Below, one piece after another: positions 1 through 5,306 of a stretch of 6,511 bases of DNA (position 1 is its first letter; every line of letters begins with the position of its first letter). Both the position numbers and the translations under genes were made by a program. The stretch lies in assembly GCA_040007395.1 (NCBI GenBank), contig JBDTVG010000286.1:1-6511 (forward strand), in the 5' to 3' direction. This DNA is from DATGFK01 sp040007395 (GTDB lineage Bacteria > Chloroflexota > Anaerolineae > Aggregatilineales > UBA2796). The notes beneath the pieces are model-generated. The model saw only the letters and a program-made list of their open reading frames with translations. It was not told the origin of the DNA and searched no databases.

Positions 1-251
1 TTCTCAATCTTCGATCGCGCATTGATAACTGGGCGAATCGCTGATTAGTGCGACTGTAAGGAGTCAAAGAAATTGAGACACACTATGACACGAGAGGATC
101 GGCTTGTCCAGCTAGATTCCTTATCGCTTATAGTATCCAAGTAGGTTTGACGACGTACAAGGATGATGTCAGTGGATATGATAGTTCAGGGCATTCTTCA
201 GTTAGAGCGTCACTATCTCAGAAATCGGCTCTCCATCTAGGTTTTTGTACT
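1..251. other. Non-coding left flank, no gene recognised
   Basis: No open reading frame of useful length is visible on either strand, and there is no tRNA-like or rRNA-like sequence. A purine-rich AAGGAG at 58-63 is followed by TTG (73) and an in-frame ATG (85), but that frame closes at 142-144 after 23 codons or fewer. It is therefore at best a leader peptide or a gene remnant. No convincing sigma-70 promoter pair was found. Confidence 0.5.
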
Positions 252-322
252 AGGCGGAGCATTAGCCCCGGCGGGCTTTGAGGACACTTCCTCCGCCTCC
301 ATTGAGAAAGCTGTTCGGAGGA
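252..322 (+). promoter_or_regulatory. Candidate structured leader with alternative stems ahead of the small HTH gene
   Basis: AGGCGGAG at 252-259 is perfectly complementary to CTCCGCCT at 291-298. Inside this stem, AGCCC (264-268) pairs with GGGCT (273-277) around a 4-nt loop, giving a nested hairpin. The 3' arm also overlaps TCCTCCG (289-295), which is perfectly complementary to CGGAGGA (316-322), the Shine-Dalgarno-like run just before the small HTH reading frame. The two long pairings exclude one another, as in translational attenuators. The pairings are seen in the sequence; regulation is inferred. The purine-rich run is badly spaced for every available start (TTG 325, GTG 340, ATG 346), which weakens the translational model. 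The inner GC hairpin could instead be a weak terminator, since only TTT follows it. Confidence 0.3.
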
Positions 323-345
323 TTTTGCGGCTACTTTATGTGGGG

Positions 346-522
346 ATGGAGCTACCATCAAAACCACTTAAGGATTATAAACCACCCAAAGAAAATCGCA
401 ACCGCGAAATCTATCAGCGGTATCTCGAAAATGCGCGTGCAGTGGATTTGGCTGCTGAATACGGAATTTCGCTCCAACGTGTGTATGTCATCATCCGAAT
501 GGGCAAGCGCAATCAATGGTAA
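346..522 (+). CDS. Small helix-turn-helix protein, Mor transcription activator-like
   Basis: This is a 58-residue, mostly basic protein. Residues about 16-51 (from NRNREIYQRYL to RVYVIIR) match the pattern of the C-terminal helix-turn-helix of phage Mu Mor/C-type activators: an RNREI start, an 'LAAEYGIS' turn, and a final recognition helix rich in R, V and I. It lacks the N-terminal dimerisation part of full-length Mor (Mu Mor is over twice this length), so it is either a stand-alone DNA-binding module or a truncated copy. The start is uncertain. ATG 346 is the only ATG in frame; TTG 325 and GTG 340 would add 7 or 2 residues, and the GGAGGA at 317-322 is not at ideal distance from any of them. 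It lies 5' of the IS630 element and points toward it. DNA binding is inferred from the motif; the target is unknown. A sigma-region-4-like fold is an alternative reading. Confidence 0.55.
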   Translation: MELPSKPLKDYKPPKENRNREIYQRYLENARAVDLAAEYGISLQRVYVIIRMGKRNQW

Positions 523-587
523 ACCTACTGCGCTGCAAAGTTTTATGGATGGCGTAGCCTACAGCAAATTTCAAGATGAATGAGCCA

Positions 588-1142
588 TCAATCAAGGTTA
601 TAAAACCCGCAGTTAGAGAAGAAGCCAATGGCATCATCAGGGGAGATTTGTTGAAGCGCAGCCTCAATGGCAACGACGAGCGCATCAAAAGTATCAGCTT
701 TCGCTTTGCGCAGGGCCTGTTTAATTTTGGCAAAGGCTGCTTCAATAGGCGACATATCAGGCGAATAAGCTGGTAAGAACAGGACACGACAGCGCTTGGT
801 ACGTAGAATAGCTGTAATCAAACTAGCATGATGAGCGGGTAGATTATCCAGTATGAATATATGACCCGGCTTGAGGGTAGGGAGTAAAAGCTGTTGGATA
901 TATGCCTCAAAAACATACCGATTGACACCACCCGGCACAACCATTGCAGCACCCATACCATCTAAACGAAGGGCGGCTAGCAGCGAAATATTCTGTCCGT
1001 AGTTGCGTTTGTGCGTGGCATAAGCGCGTTGACCACACAAGGCACGGGCATAGCGCGGGTACATATGCAAGTGGGTGCTGCTTTCATCAACAATGACCAG
1101 TTGCTTAGCTTTCACGGTCTGCATTACATCTCGAAATAGCAA
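588..1142 (-). CDS. IS630-family transposase, DDE catalytic half (orfB)
   Basis: This is the catalytic half of a cut-and-paste IS630/Tc1/mariner transposase. In the 184 residues counted from the TTG at 1142, the triad is D19 ('VIVDESS'), D99 ('FILDNLPAHH') and E134 ('YSPDMSPIEAAF'). There are 34 residues between the second Asp and the Glu, which is the classic DD34E spacing. All catalytic residues are present, so the fold is not visibly damaged. It probably does not start at its own TTG. The frame stays open upstream through TIGAAERDEGAR, and that segment is the natural continuation of the HTH half, reached by frameshifting at the A7G run. The combined product would be about 310 residues, normal for the family. 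The last residues (YNLD and the stop) fall outside the inferred end of the element, so flanking DNA supplies the terminus. Confidence 0.88.
   Translation of the reverse strand: MLFRDVMQTVKAKQLVIVDESSTHLHMYPRYARALCGQRAYATHKRNYGQNISLLAALRLDGMGAAMVVPGGVNRYVFEAYIQQLLLPTLKPGHIFILDNLPAHHASLITAILRTKRCRVLFLPAYSPDMSPIEAAFAKIKQALRKAKADTFDALVVAIEAALQQISPDDAIGFFSNCGFYNLD
601..618 (+). repeat. Candidate left terminal inverted repeat of the IS630 element
   Basis: After the flanking TA, the sequence ends in CGCAGTTAGAG (608-618). This agrees at 8 of 11 positions with CTGAGCTAGAG on the opposite strand at the right end. The stretches between TATA and this block differ in length (by about 3 bases), so the repeat is imperfect. 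The transposase reading frame runs through this end into flanking DNA. Confidence 0.4.
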
Positions 1143-1152
1143 CCGTGCTCCC

Positions 1153-1521
1153 TCATCCCGCTCCGCTGCCCCGATTGTCTTTTTTTCTCGTTTGTCGAAT
1201 CCTCTGCAGTGCCCGACACATCGTTGCTCGGCTCACATGCATCCCTGTCGTGCGCTCCCATTCTTCAATATGAGCTTCCAGCGTTGCGTCAGCCATCCTT
1301 GCTACTTGCCCGGCTAATTGTGTTTCGTATGTACCACGTATCTGTGGCTGTTTGCGTCGTTGGTTTAGTCGCGCAACATTCCCGGTTAATGCCGCTTGCC
1401 GGATATACCGCTTCACGCTGCTTATGCTCACCTGAAATGTCTCGACTATCCATTTCACGCTTTTGCCTTTGTGCCGACTGGCGACAATGCGTTCTCTCAA
1501 GTCCAGTGAGTAGCTTTTCAT
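1153..1521 (-). CDS. IS630-family transposase, helix-turn-helix half (orfA)
   Basis: This is the DNA-binding N-terminal half of the transposase, 122 residues. It opens with the typical 'MKSYSLDLRERIVASRHKGK' type start. Residues about 15-45 form the first helix-turn-helix (winged-helix-like HTH of IS630 enzymes). Residues about 60-110 form the second DNA-binding part, ending in 'SRATMCRALQRI'. The ATG at 1521 is supported by a GAGGAG ribosome-binding site (minus strand, 1530-1535) 8 bases upstream. The frame runs into the slippery A7 run at residues 111-114 (TRKK) and ends shortly after, at 1153. The catalytic half continues in another frame. Alone it could bind the ends without catalysis and act as an inhibitor, a known role for such truncated transposases; here that is inference. 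Confidence 0.85.
   Translation of the reverse strand: MKSYSLDLRERIVASRHKGKSVKWIVETFQVSISSVKRYIRQAALTGNVARLNQRRKQPQIRGTYETQLAGQVARMADATLEAHIEEWERTTGMHVSRATMCRALQRIRQTRKKDNRGSGAG
1179..1186 (-). other. Slippery A7G run, probable programmed frameshift site of the transposase
   Basis: On the minus strand seven A residues followed by G lie where the HTH frame reads R-K-K-D and the other frame continues K-T-I-G-A-A-E-R-D. The catalytic half is in the +1 frame (equivalently -2) relative to the HTH half. Two-frame organisation joined at an A-rich slip site is known for part of the IS630 family. The same picture could arise from a one-base indel in the homopolymer, either by mutation or by sequencing error. 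Confidence 0.55.
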
Positions 1522-1540
1522 GACCTTTGCTCCTCACTTA

Positions 1541-1556
1541 ACTCTAGCTCAGTCTA
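1541..1556 (-). repeat. Candidate right terminal inverted repeat of the IS630 element
   Basis: Read on the minus strand from the outer end, this is TAGACTGAGCTAGAGT, followed by TAAGTGAGGAGC leading into the transposase start. CTGAGCTAGAG corresponds to CGCAGTTAGAG at the left end (8 of 11). A TA dinucleotide (1557-1558) lies directly outside, as expected for this family. Confidence 0.4.
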
Positions 1557-1599
1557 TACGAAATGTGCTGTAGATTAAGTCTGGAACGACATTAGGCCC

Positions 1600-1690
1600 A
1601 TACCTGTGCTGTGCAACGGCCTGGTACCACGAATTGCCGGAGCGGGTCAACCTGACCGACAAGCGCTGTAGATATTACTTCGACAAGTGA
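1600..1690 (+). pseudogene. Possible C-terminal remnant of an unidentified gene
   Basis: The frame ending at TGA 1688-1690 reads from about 1600 as LCCATAWYHELPERV and so on, to a terminal RYYFDK. Its codons end mostly in G or C (about 20 of 28), unlike the AT-rich bases just upstream, which suggests formerly coding DNA. It has no start and is cut off by a TAG at 1571-1573 just inside the IS630 right flank. I do not recognise the family. The stretch is short, so this could be chance. It converges on the secreted-protein gene, which ends 9 bases beyond. Confidence 0.25.
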
Positions 1691-1698
1691 GCGACGGC

Positions 1699-4600
1699 TT
1701 AAGGCACAAAAGTAGGTGCCAGTGTGGGTGAACTTGATAGTGTTGCCCAGTGCCCTGCCACTGGCTTGTCGTTGGCAACCCCAAACACAAGACTCAGGTC
1801 GGCAAAACCGCTGCTTGGCATATTCTTCAAGTAGATCAGCCCATTTGAGGGGCGGAATACGCCGATCCCCGAAATCCCATCGCCGTTCCAGTCGCCCGCG
1901 AATGGGCTGTCGCCGGAAACGCCCAGCGCGGCGCTGTAGTCCGCAAACACACTGCAATTACACACCTGATTGCTCAGGAAGAATTTCGTCAGCGACGGAC
2001 GATAGACCCCCGGACTATCCTTGCCGTCGCCATTCCAATCGCCCGCGACAGGCACATCACCGGGGACACCGAGCACCATCTGGAAGTCGGCAAAGCCTGT
2101 CGTGAGATTGCTTTTGAGATAAATCAACCCGTTCGAGGGTCGGAACACACCGACTCCGTCCTTGCCATCGTTGTTCCAATCGCCACTCATCGGCAGATCG
2201 CCTGGTGCACCCAACACAAAACTGTAGACGGTAAGGGCACTGGCCGCGTTGGAATCTCTGAGGAAGAACTGGCCTGTACTAGACCGATAAATGCCTACCG
2301 TGTCAATGCCATCGCCGTTCCAATCTCCAACCACCGGCAGATCCGTCGAGGAGCCAAAGACAGTAGTGAGGTCGGCAGGTCCGGTTGTGTTCGAGTTGCG
2401 CAGATAGAACCGCGCCGCCGAAGGTCGGAAGATGCCAATCGTATCGAGTGGACCTGCGCCAACGGTCAGCGTGAAGTTTTGAGTGGCGTTGGGCAGCACG
2501 CCATTGGTCGCCGTAATCGTGACCGCGAACGGCGATCCAACACTATTCAGCGGCGTGCCACTGAGTACCCCTGTGGTCGGATTTAATGTGGCCCATGCGG
2601 GGAGTCCTGTAGCGCTGAAAGTCGGTGCAGGATTGCCAGTTGCGGTGACTGTAAACGTTCCAACGCTGCCTACTGTAAAAGTGGCATGGTCAGTACTGGT
2701 GATAAGTGGTGGGGTGAGAAACAAGTTGAATTTGGTCACGAAGGCATCGTCTGATCCGCCGCCGTATGTTGACTGAAAGGCATTAGCGGTAATCGGGAAA
2801 TTTGTCGAATAAGTGCTACCAGTGAGGTAGACACTTCCACTGCTGTCTACCGCCACAGCATAGCCTACTTCACCACTGCTGCCGCCTAAATAGGTGGAGT
2901 AAACCAGCGTCGTGCCTGACGGACTCAGCTTGGTCACGAAGCTTCCACCTATCAACTGGAAGGCATTGGCGGTCGGGAAGTTTGCTGAACCAGTAACTCC
3001 AGTGACATAGGCATTTCCGCTGCTGTCCACTGCCAAACCGTTCCCAGAATCAAAGCTGCTGCCGCCTAAATAGGTGGAGTAAACCAGCGCCGTGCCTGAC
3101 GGACTCAGCTTGGTCACGAACGCATCGTAAGGACCTCCTTCGAACGTAGACTGAAAGGCATTAGCGGTAATCGGGAAATTTGTCGAGTAAGTGTAGCCAG
3201 TGACATAGACACTGCCACTGCTGTCTAACGTCATGCCAAAGCTTGCTTCATAGCTGCCACCCCCGAGGTAGGTGGAGTAAACCAATGCTGTGCCCACAGA
3301 ATTCAGCTTGGTCACGAACGCATCGTTATTGCCGCCGAATGTAGACTGGAAAGCATTGGCGGTAAAAGGGAAGTTTGTCGAACCAGTATCGCCAGCCACA
3401 TAGGCACTGCCGCTGCTGTCCACCGCTACACTATAACCAAAGTCAACGCTGCTGCCGCCTAAATAGGTGGAGTAAACCAGCGCCGTGCCCGCCGGATTCA
3501 GTTTGGTCACAAACGCATCGTTATTGCCACCGCCGTATGTCGCTTGGAAAGCATTGGCGGTAAAAGGGAAGTTTGTCGAACCTGTATCGCCAGTGACATA
3601 GGCACTGCCGCTGCTGTCCACCATTATACTGTGGCCACCGTCGGCACTAGTGCCGCCCAAGTAGGTCGAGTAGATCAGCGCTGTGCCTGCCGGGTTCATT
3701 TTGGTCACGAACGCATCGTAGGGACCGCCCAATGTAGATTGGAAGGCGTTGGCAGTAATCGGGAAGTTTGCTGAGCCAGCAACCCCAGCGACATAGGCAT
3801 TCCCGCTGCTGTCCACTGTTATGCCATTACCTTTATCATTGCCACCACCGCCCAAGTAGGTCGAATAGACTAGCGCCGTGCCCGCCGGGTTCATTTTGGT
3901 CACGAACGCATCGCCGAAGACACCATCGCCACCGCCGAATGTAGGCTGGAAAGCATTGTCCACCGGGAAGTTTATCGAAGTTGTTTCGCCAACGACATAG
4001 GCACTACCGCTGCTGTCCACAGCAATCCCTTGACCGTAGTCATCGCCGCTACTGCCCAAGTACGTCGAATAAACCAGCGTCGGATCGATGACCAGCGGCA
4101 AATCTACGTCGTAATCGCCCACCGTAAAATGGATCTCGCCCGTGTCCGATTGCGTGTAATGTACGTCCACAGGAATATGTTGTCCCGCGTACTGCTGCCA
4201 GACAATCGGCGCTTGTTCGGTCAAGGTCTTACCATTGGGCAACTCAATCAGCAGATCGCCGCTAGCGGAGTCGATATGCGCTCCGCTTGCGCCGCCATAC
4301 TGCCAGCGGATCAGCGTTGGATCGGCGTGGGGTGCGACGGTGTACGTTCCTTTGAGCAAGCCAGTGTGACCGTCATAGCGCAGATCGATCCCCGGATACA
4401 GATCCTTATAGACGACTCCGGCATAGGTTGGGATGTTGCTGTGCCACTGTGTGGGATCGTTGCCGATGAATTCATTGACGATACCGGGCAGTAGCTCGGT
4501 GCCGGTGATGGTCGGAGTCGGGTTCGCGCCCTCGAAGCGCAGTCTTACCACACTCGGCGGATCGGCGAGTACGGCGATCTTTTCAACGGGCGAGGAATGC

Positions 4601-4893
4601 TGCTTTTGGCTTGATAGCGAGAGGACGACTTCGCCGGGGGTGAAGAACAGCGTCCCCGCACCGCTGCGTACCTGAAAGCGTACCGCTGAGTCGGTCTCGC
4701 CCACATTGGGAATAAACGATAGCGGAAGCTTGCCATAGTCTTGTTCTAGACTAGCCGTGCGATCCACAGCGGATGCAGGACTGGTCATGACAGTCGATGC
4801 GGCGGCTGGTGGAATTGGGTGCAGCGCAGTCGCGAAAAACGTGAGGGCTAAGAGTAATACTTTGGTGCGATGAAAAGGATGATGGCTGGTCAT
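1699..4893 (-). CDS. Secreted SBBP beta-propeller protein with Ig and FG-GAP-like repeats
   Basis: This 1064-residue protein is probably exported. Residues 1-33 form a signal peptide: basic HHPFHRTK, a hydrophobic VLLLALTFFATAL core, and a likely cleavage after PPAAAS. Residues about 50-273 form the beta-rich N-terminal domain usual before SBBP repeats (ending 'DLPLVIDPTL'). Residues 274-724 hold seven SBBP blades, each starting (V/I)YSTYLG and containing 'DSSGxxYVxG', 'NFP' and 'DAFVTK'. Residues about 728-814 resemble a putative Ig (He_PIG) domain ('LPAWATLNPTTGVLSGTP'). Residues about 816-1050 form five FG-GAP/VCBS-like units (I/V-G-V/I-F/Y-R-P-S and GDWNGDG, a calcium-loop pattern; the last loop has decayed to GHWAT). 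There is no LPXTG motif, PEP-CTERM or membrane anchor, so it is likely released or held by other partners. The frame is open to 4977, but ATG 4893 is preferred because it has a GGGAGA site 5 bases upstream and starts the signal peptide. The ligand is unknown; a binding or adhesion role is inferred from the repeats. Confidence 0.85.
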   Translation of the reverse strand: MTSHHPFHRTKVLLLALTFFATALHPIPPAAASTVMTSPASAVDRTASLEQDYGKLPLSFIPNVGETDSAVRFQVRSGAGTLFFTPGEVVLSLSSQKQHSSPVEKIAVLADPPSVVRLRFEGANPTPTITGTELLPGIVNEFIGNDPTQWHSNIPTYAGVVYKDLYPGIDLRYDGHTGLLKGTYTVAPHADPTLIRWQYGGASGAHIDSASGDLLIELPNGKTLTEQAPIVWQQYAGQHIPVDVHYTQSDTGEIHFTVGDYDVDLPLVIDPTLVYSTYLGSSGDDYGQGIAVDSSGSAYVVGETTSINFPVDNAFQPTFGGGDGVFGDAFVTKMNPAGTALVYSTYLGGGGNDKGNGITVDSSGNAYVAGVAGSANFPITANAFQSTLGGPYDAFVTKMNPAGTALIYSTYLGGTSADGGHSIMVDSSGSAYVTGDTGSTNFPFTANAFQATYGGGNNDAFVTKLNPAGTALVYSTYLGGSSVDFGYSVAVDSSGSAYVAGDTGSTNFPFTANAFQSTFGGNNDAFVTKLNSVGTALVYSTYLGGGSYEASFGMTLDSSGSVYVTGYTYSTNFPITANAFQSTFEGGPYDAFVTKLSPSGTALVYSTYLGGSSFDSGNGLAVDSSGNAYVTGVTGSANFPTANAFQLIGGSFVTKLSPSGTTLVYSTYLGGSSGEVGYAVAVDSSGSVYLTGSTYSTNFPITANAFQSTYGGGSDDAFVTKFNLFLTPPLITSTDHATFTVGSVGTFTVTATGNPAPTFSATGLPAWATLNPTTGVLSGTPLNSVGSPFAVTITATNGVLPNATQNFTLTVGAGPLDTIGIFRPSAARFYLRNSNTTGPADLTTVFGSSTDLPVVGDWNGDGIDTVGIYRSSTGQFFLRDSNAASALTVYSFVLGAPGDLPMSGDWNNDGKDGVGVFRPSNGLIYLKSNLTTGFADFQMVLGVPGDVPVAGDWNGDGKDSPGVYRPSLTKFFLSNQVCNCSVFADYSAALGVSGDSPFAGDWNGDGISGIGVFRPSNGLIYLKNMPSSGFADLSLVFGVANDKPVAGHWATLSSSPTLAPTFVP
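1744..2448 (-). repeat. Five tandem FG-GAP/VCBS-like repeats of about 47 residues
   Basis: Each unit runs (D)xxGIFRPS, a 'FYLR/IYLK' strand, a variable T/A-rich turn, 'VFG/VLG...D.P', then GDWNGDG. Four units keep the D-x-N/D-x-D-G loop that binds calcium in FG-GAP/VCBS families; the C-terminal unit has lost it. Units 3 and 5 share 'GVFRPSNGLIYLK', which suggests internal duplication. Confidence 0.7.
2722..4074 (-). repeat. Seven tandem SBBP blade repeats, about 180-204 bp each
   Basis: Blade starts (V/IYSTYLG) fall at residues 274, 342, 407, 473, 538, 604 and 664 of the secreted protein, so units are 60-68 residues long. Seven units suit one closed seven-bladed propeller. Blade 6 is the shortest: its 'NFP..TANAF' loop is reduced and it reads LIGGSFVTK in place of the usual glycine-rich DAFVTK. 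Nucleotide identity is very high at blade joints; 2876-2940 and 3056-3120 differ at one base in 65. Confidence 0.8.
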
Positions 4894-4898
4894 GGCTG

Positions 4899-4904
4899 TC
4901 TCCC
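4899..4904 (-). promoter_or_regulatory. Ribosome-binding site fixing the start of the secreted protein
   Basis: GGGAGA on the minus strand lies 5 bases before ATG 4893. The upstream in-frame ATG (4977) lacks such a site and would put 28 non-signal-like residues ahead of the signal peptide. Confidence 0.6.
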
Positions 4905-5028
4905 AGAAGTCTCGGTAAGGGTAAGTGATGGTGTGTACTCGGCTCTCAATGTGGCTATTGGGTAGTGAGGGTAACATTGCTGATTAATAAAGGTATCTTG
5001 ATTTTAGAGCAGAGAGTTTACTTTTCAT

Positions 5029-5040
5029 ATTACAGAAGTT
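5029..5040 (+). repeat. 12-bp direct repeat, copy 1 (partner at 5209-5220)
   Basis: ATTACAGAAGTT occurs here and again at 5209-5220, exactly 180 bases apart. The second copy supplies most of the left arm of the 28-bp palindrome; this one is a solitary half-site without the opposing arm. Confidence 0.5.
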
Positions 5041-5211
5041 ATACAGGTACAGTGAGCACATTCGGATTTCAGGGCGGGGATTTTGATTCCTACGCAATGA
5101 AGCCACACATAATCTGGCGTATAAAACTGCGCCATTTTCGCCGTGCAGTTGAGTAGCAACCTGAGCGGTGTCAGGAGATCGCTTGGATCACAACCCGACA
5201 CACTAACCATT

Positions 5212-5239
5212 ACAGAAGTTCGCCCGGACGAACTTCTGT
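5212..5239. repeat. 28-bp near-perfect palindrome, 11-6-11 layout, candidate recombination core or hairpin
   Basis: The arms ACAGAAGTTCG (5212-5222) and CGAACTTCTGT (5229-5239) are exact inverted copies around the 6-bp spacer CCCGGA. The central four bases, CCGG, are also self-complementary, so 13 of 14 pairs match. The 11-6-11 geometry equals that of dif-type sites bound by tyrosine recombinases, and a tyrosine recombinase gene ends 67 bases away. The arms do not resemble the bacterial dif consensus. No T-run follows on either strand, which argues against a simple rho-independent terminator for the recombinase gene. Recombination function is inference. Confidence 0.55.
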
Positions 5240-5306
5240 CTACACAACGTGTATCCTTTGCAGAACCCCCTGAGCAGAGACACAGCCTTGCCGTGATTCC
5301 TTCAGC

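Larger units (their letters stand above)
601..1556 (-). mobile_element. IS630-family insertion sequence (about 956 bp)
   Basis: A two-frame IS630-type transposase (HTH half at 1153-1521, DDE half at 588-1142) defines the element. IS630/Tc1/mariner elements insert at TA dinucleotides. A TATA occurs just outside both ends (599-602 and 1555-1558), and related terminal sequence follows inward: 'CAGTTAGAG' on the left and, reading inward on the other strand, 'GAGCTAGAG' on the right. The boundaries given assume a TA target duplication at 599-600 and 1557-1558. The inverted repeats are imperfect and need a gap, so the ends may be off by several bases. The length fits a compact IS630 member. Confidence 0.75.
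4894..5306. other. Non-coding spacer between recombinase and secreted-protein gene
   Basis: This is 413 bases with no convincing gene. Two short open frames on opposite strands (4965-5156 plus, 5025-5210 minus) have no recognisable domain, no ribosome-binding site that I can see, and mutually overlapping composition. The spacer holds the 28-bp palindrome at 5212-5239, a smaller inverted repeat TACAC/GTGTA at 5241-5253, and a 12-base direct repeat at 5029 and 5209. The promoter of the secreted-protein gene should lie here on the minus strand, but I see no clear -35/-10 pair. Confidence 0.6.

Noticed and set aside
73..144. Short frame TTG 73/ATG 85 with AAGGAG at 58-63
   Set aside because: It ends after at most 23 codons, and I recognise no family. 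A leader peptide cannot be supported without conservation.
147..182. TTGACG and TATGAT as a sigma-70 promoter
   Set aside because: The spacing is 24 bases, far from the usual 16-18.
278..484. Plus-strand frame overlapping the HTH gene (start TTG 278)
   Set aside because: It mainly shadows the HTH gene in another frame and has no domain. Only its last 32 codons were kept as a weak observation.
1592..1957. Minus-strand frame across the end of the secreted-protein gene
   Set aside because: It overlaps the well-supported FG-GAP-like repeats in another frame and shows a low-complexity shadow translation.
2722..4074. Repeats as a CRISPR array
   Set aside because: The units are about 180-200 bp, all in one open frame, and encode SBBP blades.
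4893..4977. Longer start of the secreted protein at ATG 4977
   Set aside because: The extra 28 residues precede a good signal peptide and no ribosome-binding site supports that ATG.
5115..5150. Small hairpins TGGCG/CGCCA and AACTGC/GCAGTT
   Set aside because: The stems are 5-6 bp with long loops and are close to what chance gives. They carry no T-run and no link to a gene start.
4965..5210. Two short opposing frames in the spacer
   Set aside because: They have no ribosome-binding site, domain or recognisable family, and they overlap each other on opposite strands.
5212..5239. Palindrome as a rho-independent terminator of the recombinase
   Set aside because: The minus strand continues AATGGTTAG after the stem and the plus strand continues CTACACAAC, so there is no U-tract on either side. 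A bidirectional hairpin cannot be excluded.
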